Origin: Frondihabitans sp. | GTDB taxonomy: Bacteria; Actinomycetota; Actinomycetes; Actinomycetales; Microbacteriaceae | Reading direction: 5' to 3' | NCBI GenBank assembly: GCA_025464735.1 | Contig: JAODMX010000032.1 | Location: 1-11,372 of the forward strand | Length of the DNA: 11,372 nt | Part shown: piece after piece, positions 1 through 6,521 of the stretch | Numbering within the stretch: position 1 is the stretch's first letter | How the letters are laid out: every line of letters starts with the position of its first letter | Notes under the pieces: model-generated | What the model was told of the DNA's origin: nothing | What the model saw: only the letters and a program-made list of their open reading frames with translations | Databases searched by the model: none | Translations under genes and position numbers: made by a program

Positions 1-37
1 GAGAAGGTCGTCAGTTCGATTCTGACAGGCGGCTCCG
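1..37 (+). tRNA. 3' end of a tRNA gene (isotype uncertain, possibly Thr)
   Basis: A canonical T arm is visible: stem GTCAG at 10-14, loop TTCGATT at 15-21 and stem CTGAC at 22-26. It is followed by a seven-base acceptor strand AGGCGGC at 27-33 and a T at the discriminator position 34. Positions 5-9 (AGGTC) fit a five-base variable loop. The 5' half with the anticodon lies outside the window, so the isotype cannot be read. A U discriminator would suit a threonine tRNA, but this is only a guess. The bases after the discriminator are CCG and not CCA, so the mature CCA end would need nucleotidyltransferase. Confidence 0.85.
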
Positions 38-51
38 ATAAGGCCTCCCCT

Positions 52-76
52 GCCCGTCCGTTGGACGGGCTTTGTT
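52..76 (+). terminator. Rho-independent terminator after the tRNA
   Basis: A perfect 8-bp G+C-rich stem is formed by GCCCGTCC (52-59) and GGACGGGC (63-70), with a three-base loop GTT and the T-rich tail TTTGTT (71-76). It lies 15 nt after the tRNA acceptor end and is well placed to end tRNA transcription. Confidence 0.9.
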
Positions 77-97
77 ATCGTCGCGGTGTTTTTTGAC

Positions 98-140
98 GGC
101 GCCGGTCCCCGCCCGGCGCCGGGCGACGGCGGGCGACGGC
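98..140. repeat. G+C-rich hairpin plus 10-bp tandem repeat
   Basis: GGCGCCGG (98-105) and CCGGCGCC (113-120) form a perfect 8-bp inverted repeat around a 7-nt loop. It is followed at once by two exact tandem copies of GGGCGACGGC (121-130 and 131-140). A T-run precedes the hairpin on the + strand and no T-run follows it on either strand, so it is not a standard second terminator. Function unknown. Confidence 0.7.
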
Positions 141-290
141 GGGACGCGTCGCGGGGTCGGGGGAGCGACGGCCGCATGCGTCGCTAGGCAGGCCCCGTGA
201 AGATCGGTCTTGAGGCACCGACCAGCACCTCGGATGTTACAGAATGCCGCAGATGCGGACATGGCGAGCCCAGGGGTCCGCAGATCACGC

Positions 291-296
291 TAATCT
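291..296 (+). promoter_or_regulatory. Candidate -10 element for the binding-protein gene
   Basis: TAATCT matches the TAnnnT -10 pattern and would give a leader of roughly 40 nt before the ATG at 346. No convincing -35 is spaced upstream of it. A TTGAGG at 210-215 is too far away. Weak support. Confidence 0.3.
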
Positions 297-345
297 CGGC
301 ATTCAGGGGCAGACGCTCCGTGCCGTCCGAAGAAAGAGCCGAAGC

Positions 346-1287
346 ATGTCACCACGTGTCCGTCACCTCCGTCGATCCTCCGTCATCGCAGCGGCCATCG
401 TGAGTGTCGCCCTCGTCGCGACCGGCTGCTCCAGCTCGACACCGACGAGCGGCAACTCCAGCAGCGCAGCGAAATCGGGCGGCAGCTCCACGGTCATCAC
501 GGGTACCGGCGACGTGAAGGTGCTCTACGCGGGTTCGCTGCTCGACCTCATGGAGAAGACGGTCGGGCCGGCTTACGACAAGGCGACCGGGTTTACCTTC
601 CAGGGCCAGGGTGCCGGATCCAACGCTCTCGCCACCATGATCAAGGGCAAGACGATCAAGGCCGACGTCTTCATCAGCGCGGCCCCCGCCGTCAACGCGA
701 CGCTGGAGGGCAGCGCTAACGGCAACTTCGTGTCGTGGTACGCGACGTTCGCCAGCTCGAAGCTGGTCATCGGCATCAACCCCAAGAGCTCGTTCGCCAG
801 TCAGCTCACCTCGAAGCCGTGGTACGACGTTGTCGGTGAGCCGGGGTTCAAGCTCGGCTCGACCGACGCTCTCACCGACCCGAAGGGCGCCCTCAGTGTG
901 AAGGCGCTCGACGCGGCGGCGAAGACGGAGAACAAGCCGGCGCTTGCGACCCTCGCGAAGTCGTACAACAACGTTCAACCGGAGGAATCGTTGGTCGCGC
1001 GCCTGCAGGCGGGTCAGCTCGACGCCGCGTTCTTCTACGCCAGCGAGGCGAAGGCTGCCAACCTCACGACAATCCCCTTGACCGGTCAAGACCTGAAGGC
1101 GAGCTACACGGTCACGGTGCTGAAGGGAGCGCCCAACGCCAAGGGTGCCAGTTCATTCGTCAAGTACCTTCTTGGGCCGGCCGGGCAGAAAGACATGACG
1201 AAGTTCGGTTACGACCTCACAGTGCCCGCTGCGGTGACGGGCAGTGGCGTGCCGACGGATCTCGCGAGCATTCTGGGTACCAAGTGA
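346..1287 (+). CDS. modA: Molybdate/tungstate ABC transporter substrate-binding lipoprotein
   Basis: This 313-residue lipoprotein should sit on the outer face of the membrane and deliver an oxyanion, probably molybdate or tungstate, to the transporter encoded next door. The chosen ATG gives a basic N-terminus (RVRHLRR), a hydrophobic stretch and a lipobox VATGC with Cys28, then a Ser/Thr/Gly-rich linker to about residue 56. The ATG is preceded by AGAAAGAG at 331-338, a partial Shine-Dalgarno. An upstream in-frame ATG at 244 would hide the signal peptide. The mature part opens with VKVLYAGSL (57-65), and carries TDALTDPKG (173-181) and EESLVARLQAGQLDAAFFYASEA (in the region 213-235). This layout resembles the WtpA/archaeal-ModA branch more than enterobacterial ModA, so the choice between tungstate and molybdate is open. 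The family is secure and the ligand is inferred. Confidence 0.85.
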   Translation: MSPRVRHLRRSSVIAAAIVSVALVATGCSSSTPTSGNSSSAAKSGGSSTVITGTGDVKVLYAGSLLDLMEKTVGPAYDKATGFTFQGQGAGSNALATMIKGKTIKADVFISAAPAVNATLEGSANGNFVSWYATFASSKLVIGINPKSSFASQLTSKPWYDVVGEPGFKLGSTDALTDPKGALSVKALDAAAKTENKPALATLAKSYNNVQPEESLVARLQAGQLDAAFFYASEAKAANLTTIPLTGQDLKASYTVTVLKGAPNAKGASSFVKYLLGPAGQKDMTKFGYDLTVPAAVTGSGVPTDLASILGTK

Positions 1288-1302
1288 TTGGGCACGAAGT
1301 GA
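1273..1302 (+). repeat. Imperfect 15-bp tandem duplication across the modA stop codon
   Basis: Two adjacent 15-bp units, 1273-1287 and 1288-1302, agree at 12 of 15 positions. Read in the gene's frame, both encode Leu-Gly-Thr-Lys followed by TGA. The second copy lies after the true stop and gives a second in-frame stop. All three differences are synonymous at the protein level. Confidence 0.8.
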
Positions 1303-1331
1303 TCCCGCGCGGCCATCGAGCGGACCAGAAC

Positions 1332-1337
1332 TAAGCT
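1332..1337 (+). promoter_or_regulatory. Candidate -10 for leaderless modBC transcript
   Basis: TAAGCT is followed by exactly seven bases and then the ATG at 1345, the usual geometry of an actinobacterial leaderless promoter. No Shine-Dalgarno precedes this ATG, which supports the reading. No clear -35 was seen. The gene may also be read through from modA, 57 nt upstream. Confidence 0.5.
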
Positions 1338-1344
1338 GACCGCA

Positions 1345-3162
1345 ATGTCCCGCAGCCCGCTCACCTACCTGGGCGGGCTGCTCGCGCTCTACCTGCTCGT
1401 TCCGATCGTGGCGTTCGTCGTTCGTTTCACCGGTTCGACGGACCGAGGCTTCGAGGCGCCGGGTCTTGCCGGCGCCTTCTGGACGTCGGTCGCCAGCGCG
1501 AGTATCTCGACCGCACTGATCGTCCTGTTCGGTGTCCCGCTGGCCTACGCGCTGGCCCACTCGCGAGGCTGGCTGTCCAAGGCCGTCGGAGTCCTCGTCC
1601 AGCTGCCGCTCGCGCTCCCGCCGGTGATGAGCGGTGTGGTCCTCATCTACCTCGTCGGGCCGTACACCTTCCTCGGCACGCTGTTCAACGACGAACTGAC
1701 CGGCACGCTCGCGGGCATCGTGATCGCGCAGACCTTCGTCGCCTCGCCGTTCCTGGTCATCGCGGCCCGCAGCGCGTTCCAGAGCGTCGACCCGGCGCTG
1801 GACGACCTCGCGGCCACGATGGGGCATCGGCCGCTGGCGCGCTTTCTGCGGGTGGCCCTGCCTGCGGCGTCCTCGGGAATCGGCGCTGGGATCCTGCTCA
1901 CCTGGCTTCGGGCGCTCGGAGAGTACGGCGCCACCGTTCTCCTCTCGTACCACCCCTATTCCCTGCCGGTTTTCACGAACGTGCAGTTCCAAGCGTCCGG
2001 CATCCCCGGCACGCAGGCACCGACCGCGTTGGCGCTGGGGATTGCGATCGTGGCCGTGCTGCTCGGCGTGGTCCGCCTTCCGAGACTGCGCCGGCGCGGG
2101 CGAGAGGTGGCCCTTCCGACCGGACGCGCACCGCATCCTGCGCTCCCGACTCCCGTCGTGTTCGACCTGGCGACCCACATCGGCTCGTTCGGGCTCGACG
2201 TCCAGCACCGAGCGACGAGTCATCGAATCGCCATCCTGGGGCCGTCGGGTTCGGGCAAATCCGTCACGTTGCGGGCCCTCGCCGGGTTGCTGGGGGAGGG
2301 CGCAGGATCCGTGTCGTACGGGGGCGAGGACGTCACCTCCGTCGCGACCGAAATCCGCCGCGTCGGCTACGTGCCGCAGGGGGGAACGCTCATTCCGGGC
2401 CGCACCGTCCGGCAGCAGGTGCTCTTCGGTGTCGGTGCCGACCCCGCCGTCGCGGCCTGGTGGCTGGACACCCTGCGGCTCAACGGCCTTCGCGATCGGC
2501 TTCCCGGGCAGCTCTCCGGGGGTCAACGCCAGCGGGTCGCCCTGGCGTCCGCGCTCACTCGCGAGCCTCGGATCGTTCTCCTCGACGAGCCGTTCTCGGC
2601 CCTCGACGCGCCCGTCCGGGAGGAGCTGCGGCGCGAGTTGCGGCGACTCCAGCTGGAGACGGGCCTCTCGACTGTCCTCGTCACCCACGATCCTGAAGAG
2701 GCGGCGCTGCTGGCCGACGAGATCCTCGTTCTGTCCGAGGGGCGCGTCCTCCAGTCCGGCACGCGGCGAGAGGTCTACGGGCGGCCCGCTTCGCCGGAAG
2801 TCGCCCGTCTGCTGGGCATCCCCAATCTCGTGCGTGGCTCGGTGACCTCAGCCACGTCTGTGCGCGCCGGTGAAGTCGAGATCGAAACGACCGCGCACGG
2901 GATCGCGCGAGCATCGGACGTGCTGTGGAGCGTCCGACCGGAGAAACTCCGCCTCGCGGTCACGGGTGGTCTCCCGGCGCGCATCGTCGACGTCGCTGAT
3001 CTCGGTGCGTCAACGAGCGTGACGGTGCGTCTCGACGGGGGTCCTGAGCTGCGACTGCACACGACCGATCCGATCCAGGTGTCGGTCGGTGCGGCCATCG
3101 GCGTGTTGATCGAGGTGGGGGACGTGGTCGTGTGGCCAGATCGGGATTCCGTCACCGACTAG
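1345..3162 (+). CDS. modBC: Molybdate/tungstate-type ABC transporter, permease fused to ATPase (ModB-ModC)
   Basis: A 605-residue single chain combines both inner-membrane parts of an oxyanion importer. Residues about 1-250 form the permease. They contain roughly six hydrophobic segments and an EAA-like loop, DDLAATMG (153-160) followed by LP at 172-173, which is the docking site for the ATPase. A basic linker (about 247-262) leads to the ABC ATPase. Its landmarks are Walker A GPSGSGKS (299-306), Q-loop Gln345, signature LSGGQ (390-394), Walker B IVLLDEP (410-416) and switch His448. The tail from about 497 to 605 looks like a TOBE-type regulatory domain, with WSVRPEKLRL at 528-537. Permease and ATPase are normally separate proteins of about 230-270 and 350 residues. 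The reading frame runs through uninterrupted, so this is a true fusion. Transport direction and partner are supported by the binding protein gene immediately upstream. Confidence 0.88.
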   Translation: MSRSPLTYLGGLLALYLLVPIVAFVVRFTGSTDRGFEAPGLAGAFWTSVASASISTALIVLFGVPLAYALAHSRGWLSKAVGVLVQLPLALPPVMSGVVLIYLVGPYTFLGTLFNDELTGTLAGIVIAQTFVASPFLVIAARSAFQSVDPALDDLAATMGHRPLARFLRVALPAASSGIGAGILLTWLRALGEYGATVLLSYHPYSLPVFTNVQFQASGIPGTQAPTALALGIAIVAVLLGVVRLPRLRRRGREVALPTGRAPHPALPTPVVFDLATHIGSFGLDVQHRATSHRIAILGPSGSGKSVTLRALAGLLGEGAGSVSYGGEDVTSVATEIRRVGYVPQGGTLIPGRTVRQQVLFGVGADPAVAAWWLDTLRLNGLRDRLPGQLSGGQRQRVALASALTREPRIVLLDEPFSALDAPVREELRRELRRLQLETGLSTVLVTHDPEEAALLADEILVLSEGRVLQSGTRREVYGRPASPEVARLLGIPNLVRGSVTSATSVRAGEVEIETTAHGIARASDVLWSVRPEKLRLAVTGGLPARIVDVADLGASTSVTVRLDGGPELRLHTTDPIQVSVGAAIGVLIEVGDVVVWPDRDSVTD

Positions 3163-3214
3163 TCATTTCGCGTGGGCGCCATGCGCGAGCCCCTCGCCGT
3201 GGAAGGCTTGTGTC

Positions 3215-4156
3215 GTGACCAGAAAGCGCATCATCGTCGTCGGATCCGCGAACCAGGACTACCTCGTCAGGGTTTCGCGCGCGCCCAGGCGCGGTGAGAC
3301 GGTCCTCGCGTCGGGTCTCACCAAGCAGCCGGGCGGCAAAGGGGCCAACCAGGCGGTCGCCGCGGCGCGATTGGGGGGCGACGTGTACTTCGTCGGGGCG
3401 GTCGGGCGAGACGACGACGGGGCGAGCATCCTGCGCGCCCTCGGCCAGGACGGCGTCTCGATCGACGACGTCCGCATCGTCGACAATCAGCCCACCGGTC
3501 TGGCTCTGATTTCGGTGGAGGAGGCCGGCGAGAACTCCATCACCGTGGTCTCGGGTGCGAACGCCACGGTCACCGCCGATCAGGCGGCCGCGGCGGTGTC
3601 GCGGCTTGCCGCAACCGCAACTGCCCCCGTTGACGCAGGCACCGCCGACGCGCTGGTCGTGCTGCAGGGCGAGCTGTCGAGCGAGGTGATCGAGTCGAGC
3701 GTTCGTTCTGCCTCCGCCGCCGGGGCCCGTGTTGTGCTCAATCTCGCGCCGTTCCGTGCGGTCTCAGCCGACGTCCTGGCGCTCGCCGACCCCCTCATCC
3801 TCAATGAGACCGAGGCCGGCGGTCTCCTCGGGCGCCCGCTGGCAGACTCCCAGGCCGCTCTGGGAGCGCTCGACACCCTTCTCGCGGGCTCCGTGTCGGT
3901 GGTCATCACTCTCGGCGCACAGGGGGCCGTCTGGGCCTCGTCCGACGCCCGTGGCCACGAGGCAGCGGTCACGGCCGCTGACGTGGTCGACACGACGGGC
4001 GCCGGCGACGCTTTCGTGGGCGCGCTCGCGTTCGCTTTGGCGGACGGCTGCGACCTCGGTGAGGCCGTCCGTCTCGGCACCCTCGGCGGCAGTTTCGCCA
4101 TTCGCGGAGTCGGCGCTCAGAAGTCGTACGCCAGGCCCGCTGACCTCGGTCTCTGA
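3215..4156 (+). CDS. rbsK: Ribokinase (PfkB-family carbohydrate kinase)
   Basis: This 313-residue cytoplasmic kinase should phosphorylate ribose to ribose 5-phosphate with ATP, feeding the pentose phosphate pathway. The length is typical of the family. The sugar-binding N-terminus GSANQD (10-15) is followed by the PfkB signature GGKGANQAVAAARLG (40-54). LNETEA (196-201) holds the NxxE motif used for Mg/phosphate binding. DTTGAGDAF (259-267) holds the second PfkB signature, with Asp265 as catalytic base. These features favour ribokinase over fructokinase or adenosine kinase, although a related sugar or nucleoside substrate is possible. The GTG start at 3215 is preferred because GGAAGG (3201-3206) lies at good spacing before it. 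It follows modBC by 52 nt with no terminator that I can see, so it may be co-transcribed. No ribose transporter or rbsR/lacI-type regulator is present nearby. Confidence 0.82.
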   Translation: MTRKRIIVVGSANQDYLVRVSRAPRRGETVLASGLTKQPGGKGANQAVAAARLGGDVYFVGAVGRDDDGASILRALGQDGVSIDDVRIVDNQPTGLALISVEEAGENSITVVSGANATVTADQAAAAVSRLAATATAPVDAGTADALVVLQGELSSEVIESSVRSASAAGARVVLNLAPFRAVSADVLALADPLILNETEAGGLLGRPLADSQAALGALDTLLAGSVSVVITLGAQGAVWASSDARGHEAAVTAADVVDTTGAGDAFVGALAFALADGCDLGEAVRLGTLGGSFAIRGVGAQKSYARPADLGL

Positions 4157-4244
4157 CCTGCGCAGTCCCTCCTGACAGGCGCGGATCCGTCCGATCGTCG
4201 CTCGAGGGGTGGCGAGGACGCTGACGTTTCGTAAGATGATCCGG
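4157..4244. other. Short intergenic region upstream of dacB
   Basis: An 88-nt spacer in which I found no stem-loop terminator for the ribokinase gene. It carries the TAAGAT -10 candidate near its right end. An in-frame GTG at 4209 could start dacB but overlaps its only purine-rich patch (GAGGGG 4204-4209), so it is unlikely to be used. Confidence 0.4.
4232..4237 (+). promoter_or_regulatory. Candidate -10 for leaderless dacB transcript
   Basis: TAAGAT is followed by seven bases and the ATG at 4245, the same geometry as in front of modBC. This supports both a local promoter and the choice of 4245 as start. No recognisable -35 hexamer lies 16-18 nt upstream. Confidence 0.55.
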
Positions 4245-5750
4245 ATGACTGACGACGGCCACCCCACCCCGACCGGCGCGCGATCGGGCGCGCGTACCGG
4301 CGTCGGAGCGCGTTTCGGCGGCCTCGTGCGCGAGCACCCGCGCGCCTCCCTCGTCACGGCCGGGGCTCTGGCTCTCGTGCTCTTCGGCGGCGGCGCCCTC
4401 GCCGCCGGTGCGGCCACCGGAGGGGGAACCCCGACTGCCGCGGGCGCGCCGACCTCGTCCGTTCGGCCCTCGACGCGCGCCACCGCGGCCGCCCCCGCGG
4501 CGAAGCCGACTGCAACCTCGCGCCCGACTCCGTCGTCCATCCCGGCAGCCTCGCCGCTCCGCACCTGTTCGGTAGCCGCGGCTGCCGCCGACTCGCGCCT
4601 CGGCACCTTCGAGGGCACCGTCCTCAACGCGACCACGGGCGAGACCCTCTTCGACCGGAACGGCAAGACCCCCTCTCGCACCGGCAGCGTCATGAAGACA
4701 CTCACGACGGCCGTGGCCCTTTCCGTGCTTGGGCCCGATTACAGGTTCACGACCAAGGTCACCGGGACGGGTGGTTCGATCGCCCTCGTCGGTGGTGGCG
4801 ACCCGACCCTCAGTGCCCTCCCCGCCGGATCCGAGAGCGTGTACACCGGCGCCCCGAAACTCAGCGACCTCGCGGCGCAGGTCAAGACAAAGCTCGGTGC
4901 CACGCCCGTCACGAGCATCGACCTCGACTCGACGATGTGGAACAACGCCGACGCGTGGGATCCGAGCTGGCCCGTCACCGAACGCACCATCGGCTACCAG
5001 CCGCTCATCGTCCCGCTCATGGTCGATGGTGACCGGGCCAACCCGCAGTTGGAGACCAGCCCCCGAAGCGTCGACCCGGTCGGCCGAGCCGGAGACGCCT
5101 TCCGGCAGGCGCTCGTGAACGCCGGCGTTGTCGGTGCTTCCACAGCGCCGATCACGCGCGCTGCGGCGACGTCGACGACCGTGCTCGGGCAGGTTCAGTC
5201 GCAGCCGATCTCGACCCTGATCGGGCAGATGATCCCCAACAGCGACAACACCCTTGCCGAGATGATGGCGAGAGTGTCGTCGAAGGTCTCGGGCAGCAAC
5301 GGCTCTGCCGCATCGCTCACGAGCGTCTATCGGGCAGCGCTCTCGAAGACCTACGGTCTCGACTCGTCGACCCTCACGATCATCGACGGATCCGGGGAGA
5401 GCTACAACGACGCCGTCCCCTCGGCTTTCGAGGCGGCCCTGATGGTCAAGGTACTCAGCCGCGTCGACTCACTGGGGCTCCTGTACGACGTGCTGCCGAT
5501 TTCGGGCCAGACCGGTACTCTCGCGGCGCGCTTCACCGGGGCCAACGCGATCGCCCGTGGCGCCGTCCACGCGAAGACCGGCTGGATCGCCAGCGCCTAC
5601 ACACTCGGCGGTGTCATCGACGCGAAAGACGGGACGAAGCTCACTTTTGCCTTCTACGCGATCGGGAACGTGACGGCGTCGGCGATGCAGGCCCTCGACA
5701 CGCTGACGACGGCGGTCTACACCTGCGGGAACAACCTGTCCGACCAGTGA
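4245..5750 (+). CDS. dacB: D-alanyl-D-alanine carboxypeptidase/endopeptidase, PBP4 type (peptidase S13)
   Basis: A 501-residue enzyme, low-molecular-weight penicillin-binding protein of the PBP4 class, expected to trim terminal D-Ala from peptidoglycan stem peptides and possibly to cleave cross-links outside the membrane. Residues 1-34 are cytoplasmic, 35-57 form one hydrophobic anchor or uncleaved signal, and about 58-105 form an Ala/Pro/Thr-rich linker. All three active-site motifs are present: SVMK (Ser148, Lys151), SDN (333-335) and KTG (444-446). About 185 residues separate the first two motifs, as expected for the domain insertion of this class. Cys108 and Cys494 near the ends of the catalytic domain could form a disulfide. 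The start at 4245 is chosen for the -10/ATG spacing; ATG 4236 and GTG 4209 are in-frame alternatives. In many actinobacteria dacB lies near tilS-hpt; that arrangement is not seen here. Confidence 0.9.
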   Translation: MTDDGHPTPTGARSGARTGVGARFGGLVREHPRASLVTAGALALVLFGGGALAAGAATGGGTPTAAGAPTSSVRPSTRATAAAPAAKPTATSRPTPSSIPAASPLRTCSVAAAAADSRLGTFEGTVLNATTGETLFDRNGKTPSRTGSVMKTLTTAVALSVLGPDYRFTTKVTGTGGSIALVGGGDPTLSALPAGSESVYTGAPKLSDLAAQVKTKLGATPVTSIDLDSTMWNNADAWDPSWPVTERTIGYQPLIVPLMVDGDRANPQLETSPRSVDPVGRAGDAFRQALVNAGVVGASTAPITRAAATSTTVLGQVQSQPISTLIGQMIPNSDNTLAEMMARVSSKVSGSNGSAASLTSVYRAALSKTYGLDSSTLTIIDGSGESYNDAVPSAFEAALMVKVLSRVDSLGLLYDVLPISGQTGTLAARFTGANAIARGAVHAKTGWIASAYTLGGVIDAKDGTKLTFAFYAIGNVTASAMQALDTLTTAVYTCGNNLSDQ

Positions 5751-5809
5751 CCGCCGCTGCCCCGCCGCCCCGGCCGCGCCCGCGCCGCAACCGTGGCCCC
5801 GGCCGCGAC

Positions 5810-5869
5810 AAGTACGTTTTCGTGCACGAAGTACGAACTAGCGCGTACTTGACACGCGAAAACGTACTT
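5810..5869. repeat. 60-bp interrupted palindrome with four AAGTACG heptamers
   Basis: One dyad is centred between 5839 and 5840. The outer arms AAGTACGTTTTCG (5810-5822) and CGAAAACGTACTT (5857-5869) are perfectly complementary. The inner arms AAGTACG (5829-5835) and CGTACTT (5844-5850) share the same centre, and CTAG lies at the middle. In each half the heptamer repeats at a 19-bp interval. The left half also contains the 12-bp palindrome TTCGTGCACGAA (5819-5830). G+C is 28 of 60, clearly below the surroundings. A TTGACA hexamer at 5849-5854 has no matching -10. It could be an operator, a transcription-ending hairpin (no T-run follows it) or a dispersed repeat. Confidence 0.85.
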
Positions 5870-5901
5870 CGTCGGCCTGGGTGCAGCCGCCGCAGGTGCG
5901 G

Positions 5902-5907
5902 CACACT
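5902..5907 (+). promoter_or_regulatory. Candidate -10 for leaderless pncA transcript
   Basis: CACACT sits six bases before the ATG at 5914. The GGAGG at 5908-5912 is only one base from the ATG, too close to act as a Shine-Dalgarno, so leaderless initiation is the simpler reading. The hexamer departs from TAnnnT at its first base, so confidence is low. Confidence 0.35.
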
Positions 5908-5913
5908 GGAGGC

Positions 5914-6504
5914 ATGACTCGCGCCCTGCTGATCGTCGACGTGCAGAACGACTTCACCGAAGGTGGAGCGCTCGGGGTCGACGGGGGAGCGGCGGTCGCC
6001 CGGGGTATCTCCGCGTTCGTGCACGGTGCCGACGACTACGACGTCATTATCGCCTCGCGCGACTGGCACGACGGCACAGGTGACAACGGCGGTCATTTCG
6101 CTGTCGGTTCGGCGCCCGACTTCGTCACGACCTGGCCGGTGCACTGCGTCGCCGGAACGCCCGGCGCCGATTATCACCCCGATCTCGACACGGCGATGAT
6201 CGACTTTCACGTCACGAAGGGCCGCGGCGTCCCCGCGTACTCGCTCTTCGAGGGACTGACTGACGAGGGCGAGGAGGTCGCGCCGCTCCTCGACCGGCTC
6301 GGCGTCGACGAGGTTGACGTTGTCGGCATCGCCACCGACTACTGCGTGCGGGCGTCAGCGCTCGATGCCCTGCGGGCTGGGCGCCGCGTGCGCGTGTTCG
6401 GAGATCTCGTCGCTGGCGTCGCGCCCGCGTCCAGCACTGCCGCTCTGGCGGAGTTGGCCGCCGCCGGTGCCGCCGTGCTGCATTCACCGGCCCCTGCGGC
6501 CTGA
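5914..6504 (+). CDS. pncA: Nicotinamidase (PncA, isochorismatase fold)
   Basis: A 196-residue cytoplasmic amidohydrolase that should convert nicotinamide to nicotinic acid and ammonia for NAD salvage, and would activate pyrazinamide. The catalytic triad can be placed at Asp9 (LIVDVQNDF), Lys102 (HVTKG) and Cys144 (ATDYCV). The metal site is Asp50 and His52 (RDWH), His61 (GGHF) and His77 (PVHCV). These match the layout I recall for the mycobacterial enzyme (D8, K96, C138; D49, H51, H57, H71). The segment VDEVDVVGIATDYCVR (131-146) is especially characteristic. The length is close to the usual 186-215 residues. A GTG at 5881 in frame would add 11 residues of no family character, so ATG 5914 is preferred. 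It converges with the exporter gene and their stop codons are 17 nt apart. Confidence 0.93.
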   Translation: MTRALLIVDVQNDFTEGGALGVDGGAAVARGISAFVHGADDYDVIIASRDWHDGTGDNGGHFAVGSAPDFVTTWPVHCVAGTPGADYHPDLDTAMIDFHVTKGRGVPAYSLFEGLTDEGEEVAPLLDRLGVDEVDVVGIATDYCVRASALDALRAGRRVRVFGDLVAGVAPASSTAALAELAAAGAAVLHSPAPAA

Positions 6505-6521
6505 CCGCGCGCCCGGCCCCG

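Larger units (their letters stand above)
77..345. other. Intergenic spacer between tRNA terminator and binding-protein gene
   Basis: I see no credible gene in this stretch. It contains a T-rich patch (about 88-94), a second perfect hairpin (98-120), a 10-bp tandem direct repeat (121-140) and then the presumed upstream region of the solute-binding protein. An in-frame ATG at 244 would extend that protein by 34 residues, but it would bury the lipoprotein signal, so I treat the region as non-coding leader. I could not recognise a molybdenum-cofactor riboswitch here. Confidence 0.6.
5751..5913. other. dacB-pncA intergenic region
   Basis: The first part (to about 5809) is very G+C-rich and unremarkable. 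The middle is the A+T-richer 60-bp dyad described separately. The last 40 nt hold the presumed pncA promoter. No conventional terminator with a T-run follows dacB. Confidence 0.6.

Noticed and set aside
244..345. Upstream ATG extension of the binding protein
   Set aside because: It would put 34 polar residues before the basic and hydrophobic lipoprotein signal and has no suitable ribosome binding site.
1153..2688. Long open frame (511 codons) on the - strand opposite modA/modBC
   Set aside because: It is rich in Arg, Gly, Asp and Glu with no recognisable domain, and lies antisense to clear ABC transporter domains. Such frames arise from third-position G+C bias.
3764..4705. Open frame of 313 codons on the - strand opposite rbsK and dacB
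   Set aside because: It crosses the gap between two well-supported genes, has low-complexity Ala/Arg/Pro composition and no motif, so it is a shadow.
5849..5872. TTGACA as a -35 for pncA
   Set aside because: The hexamer is perfect, but there is no -10-like sequence at 16-19 bp spacing and the likely pncA -10 is about 47 bp away.
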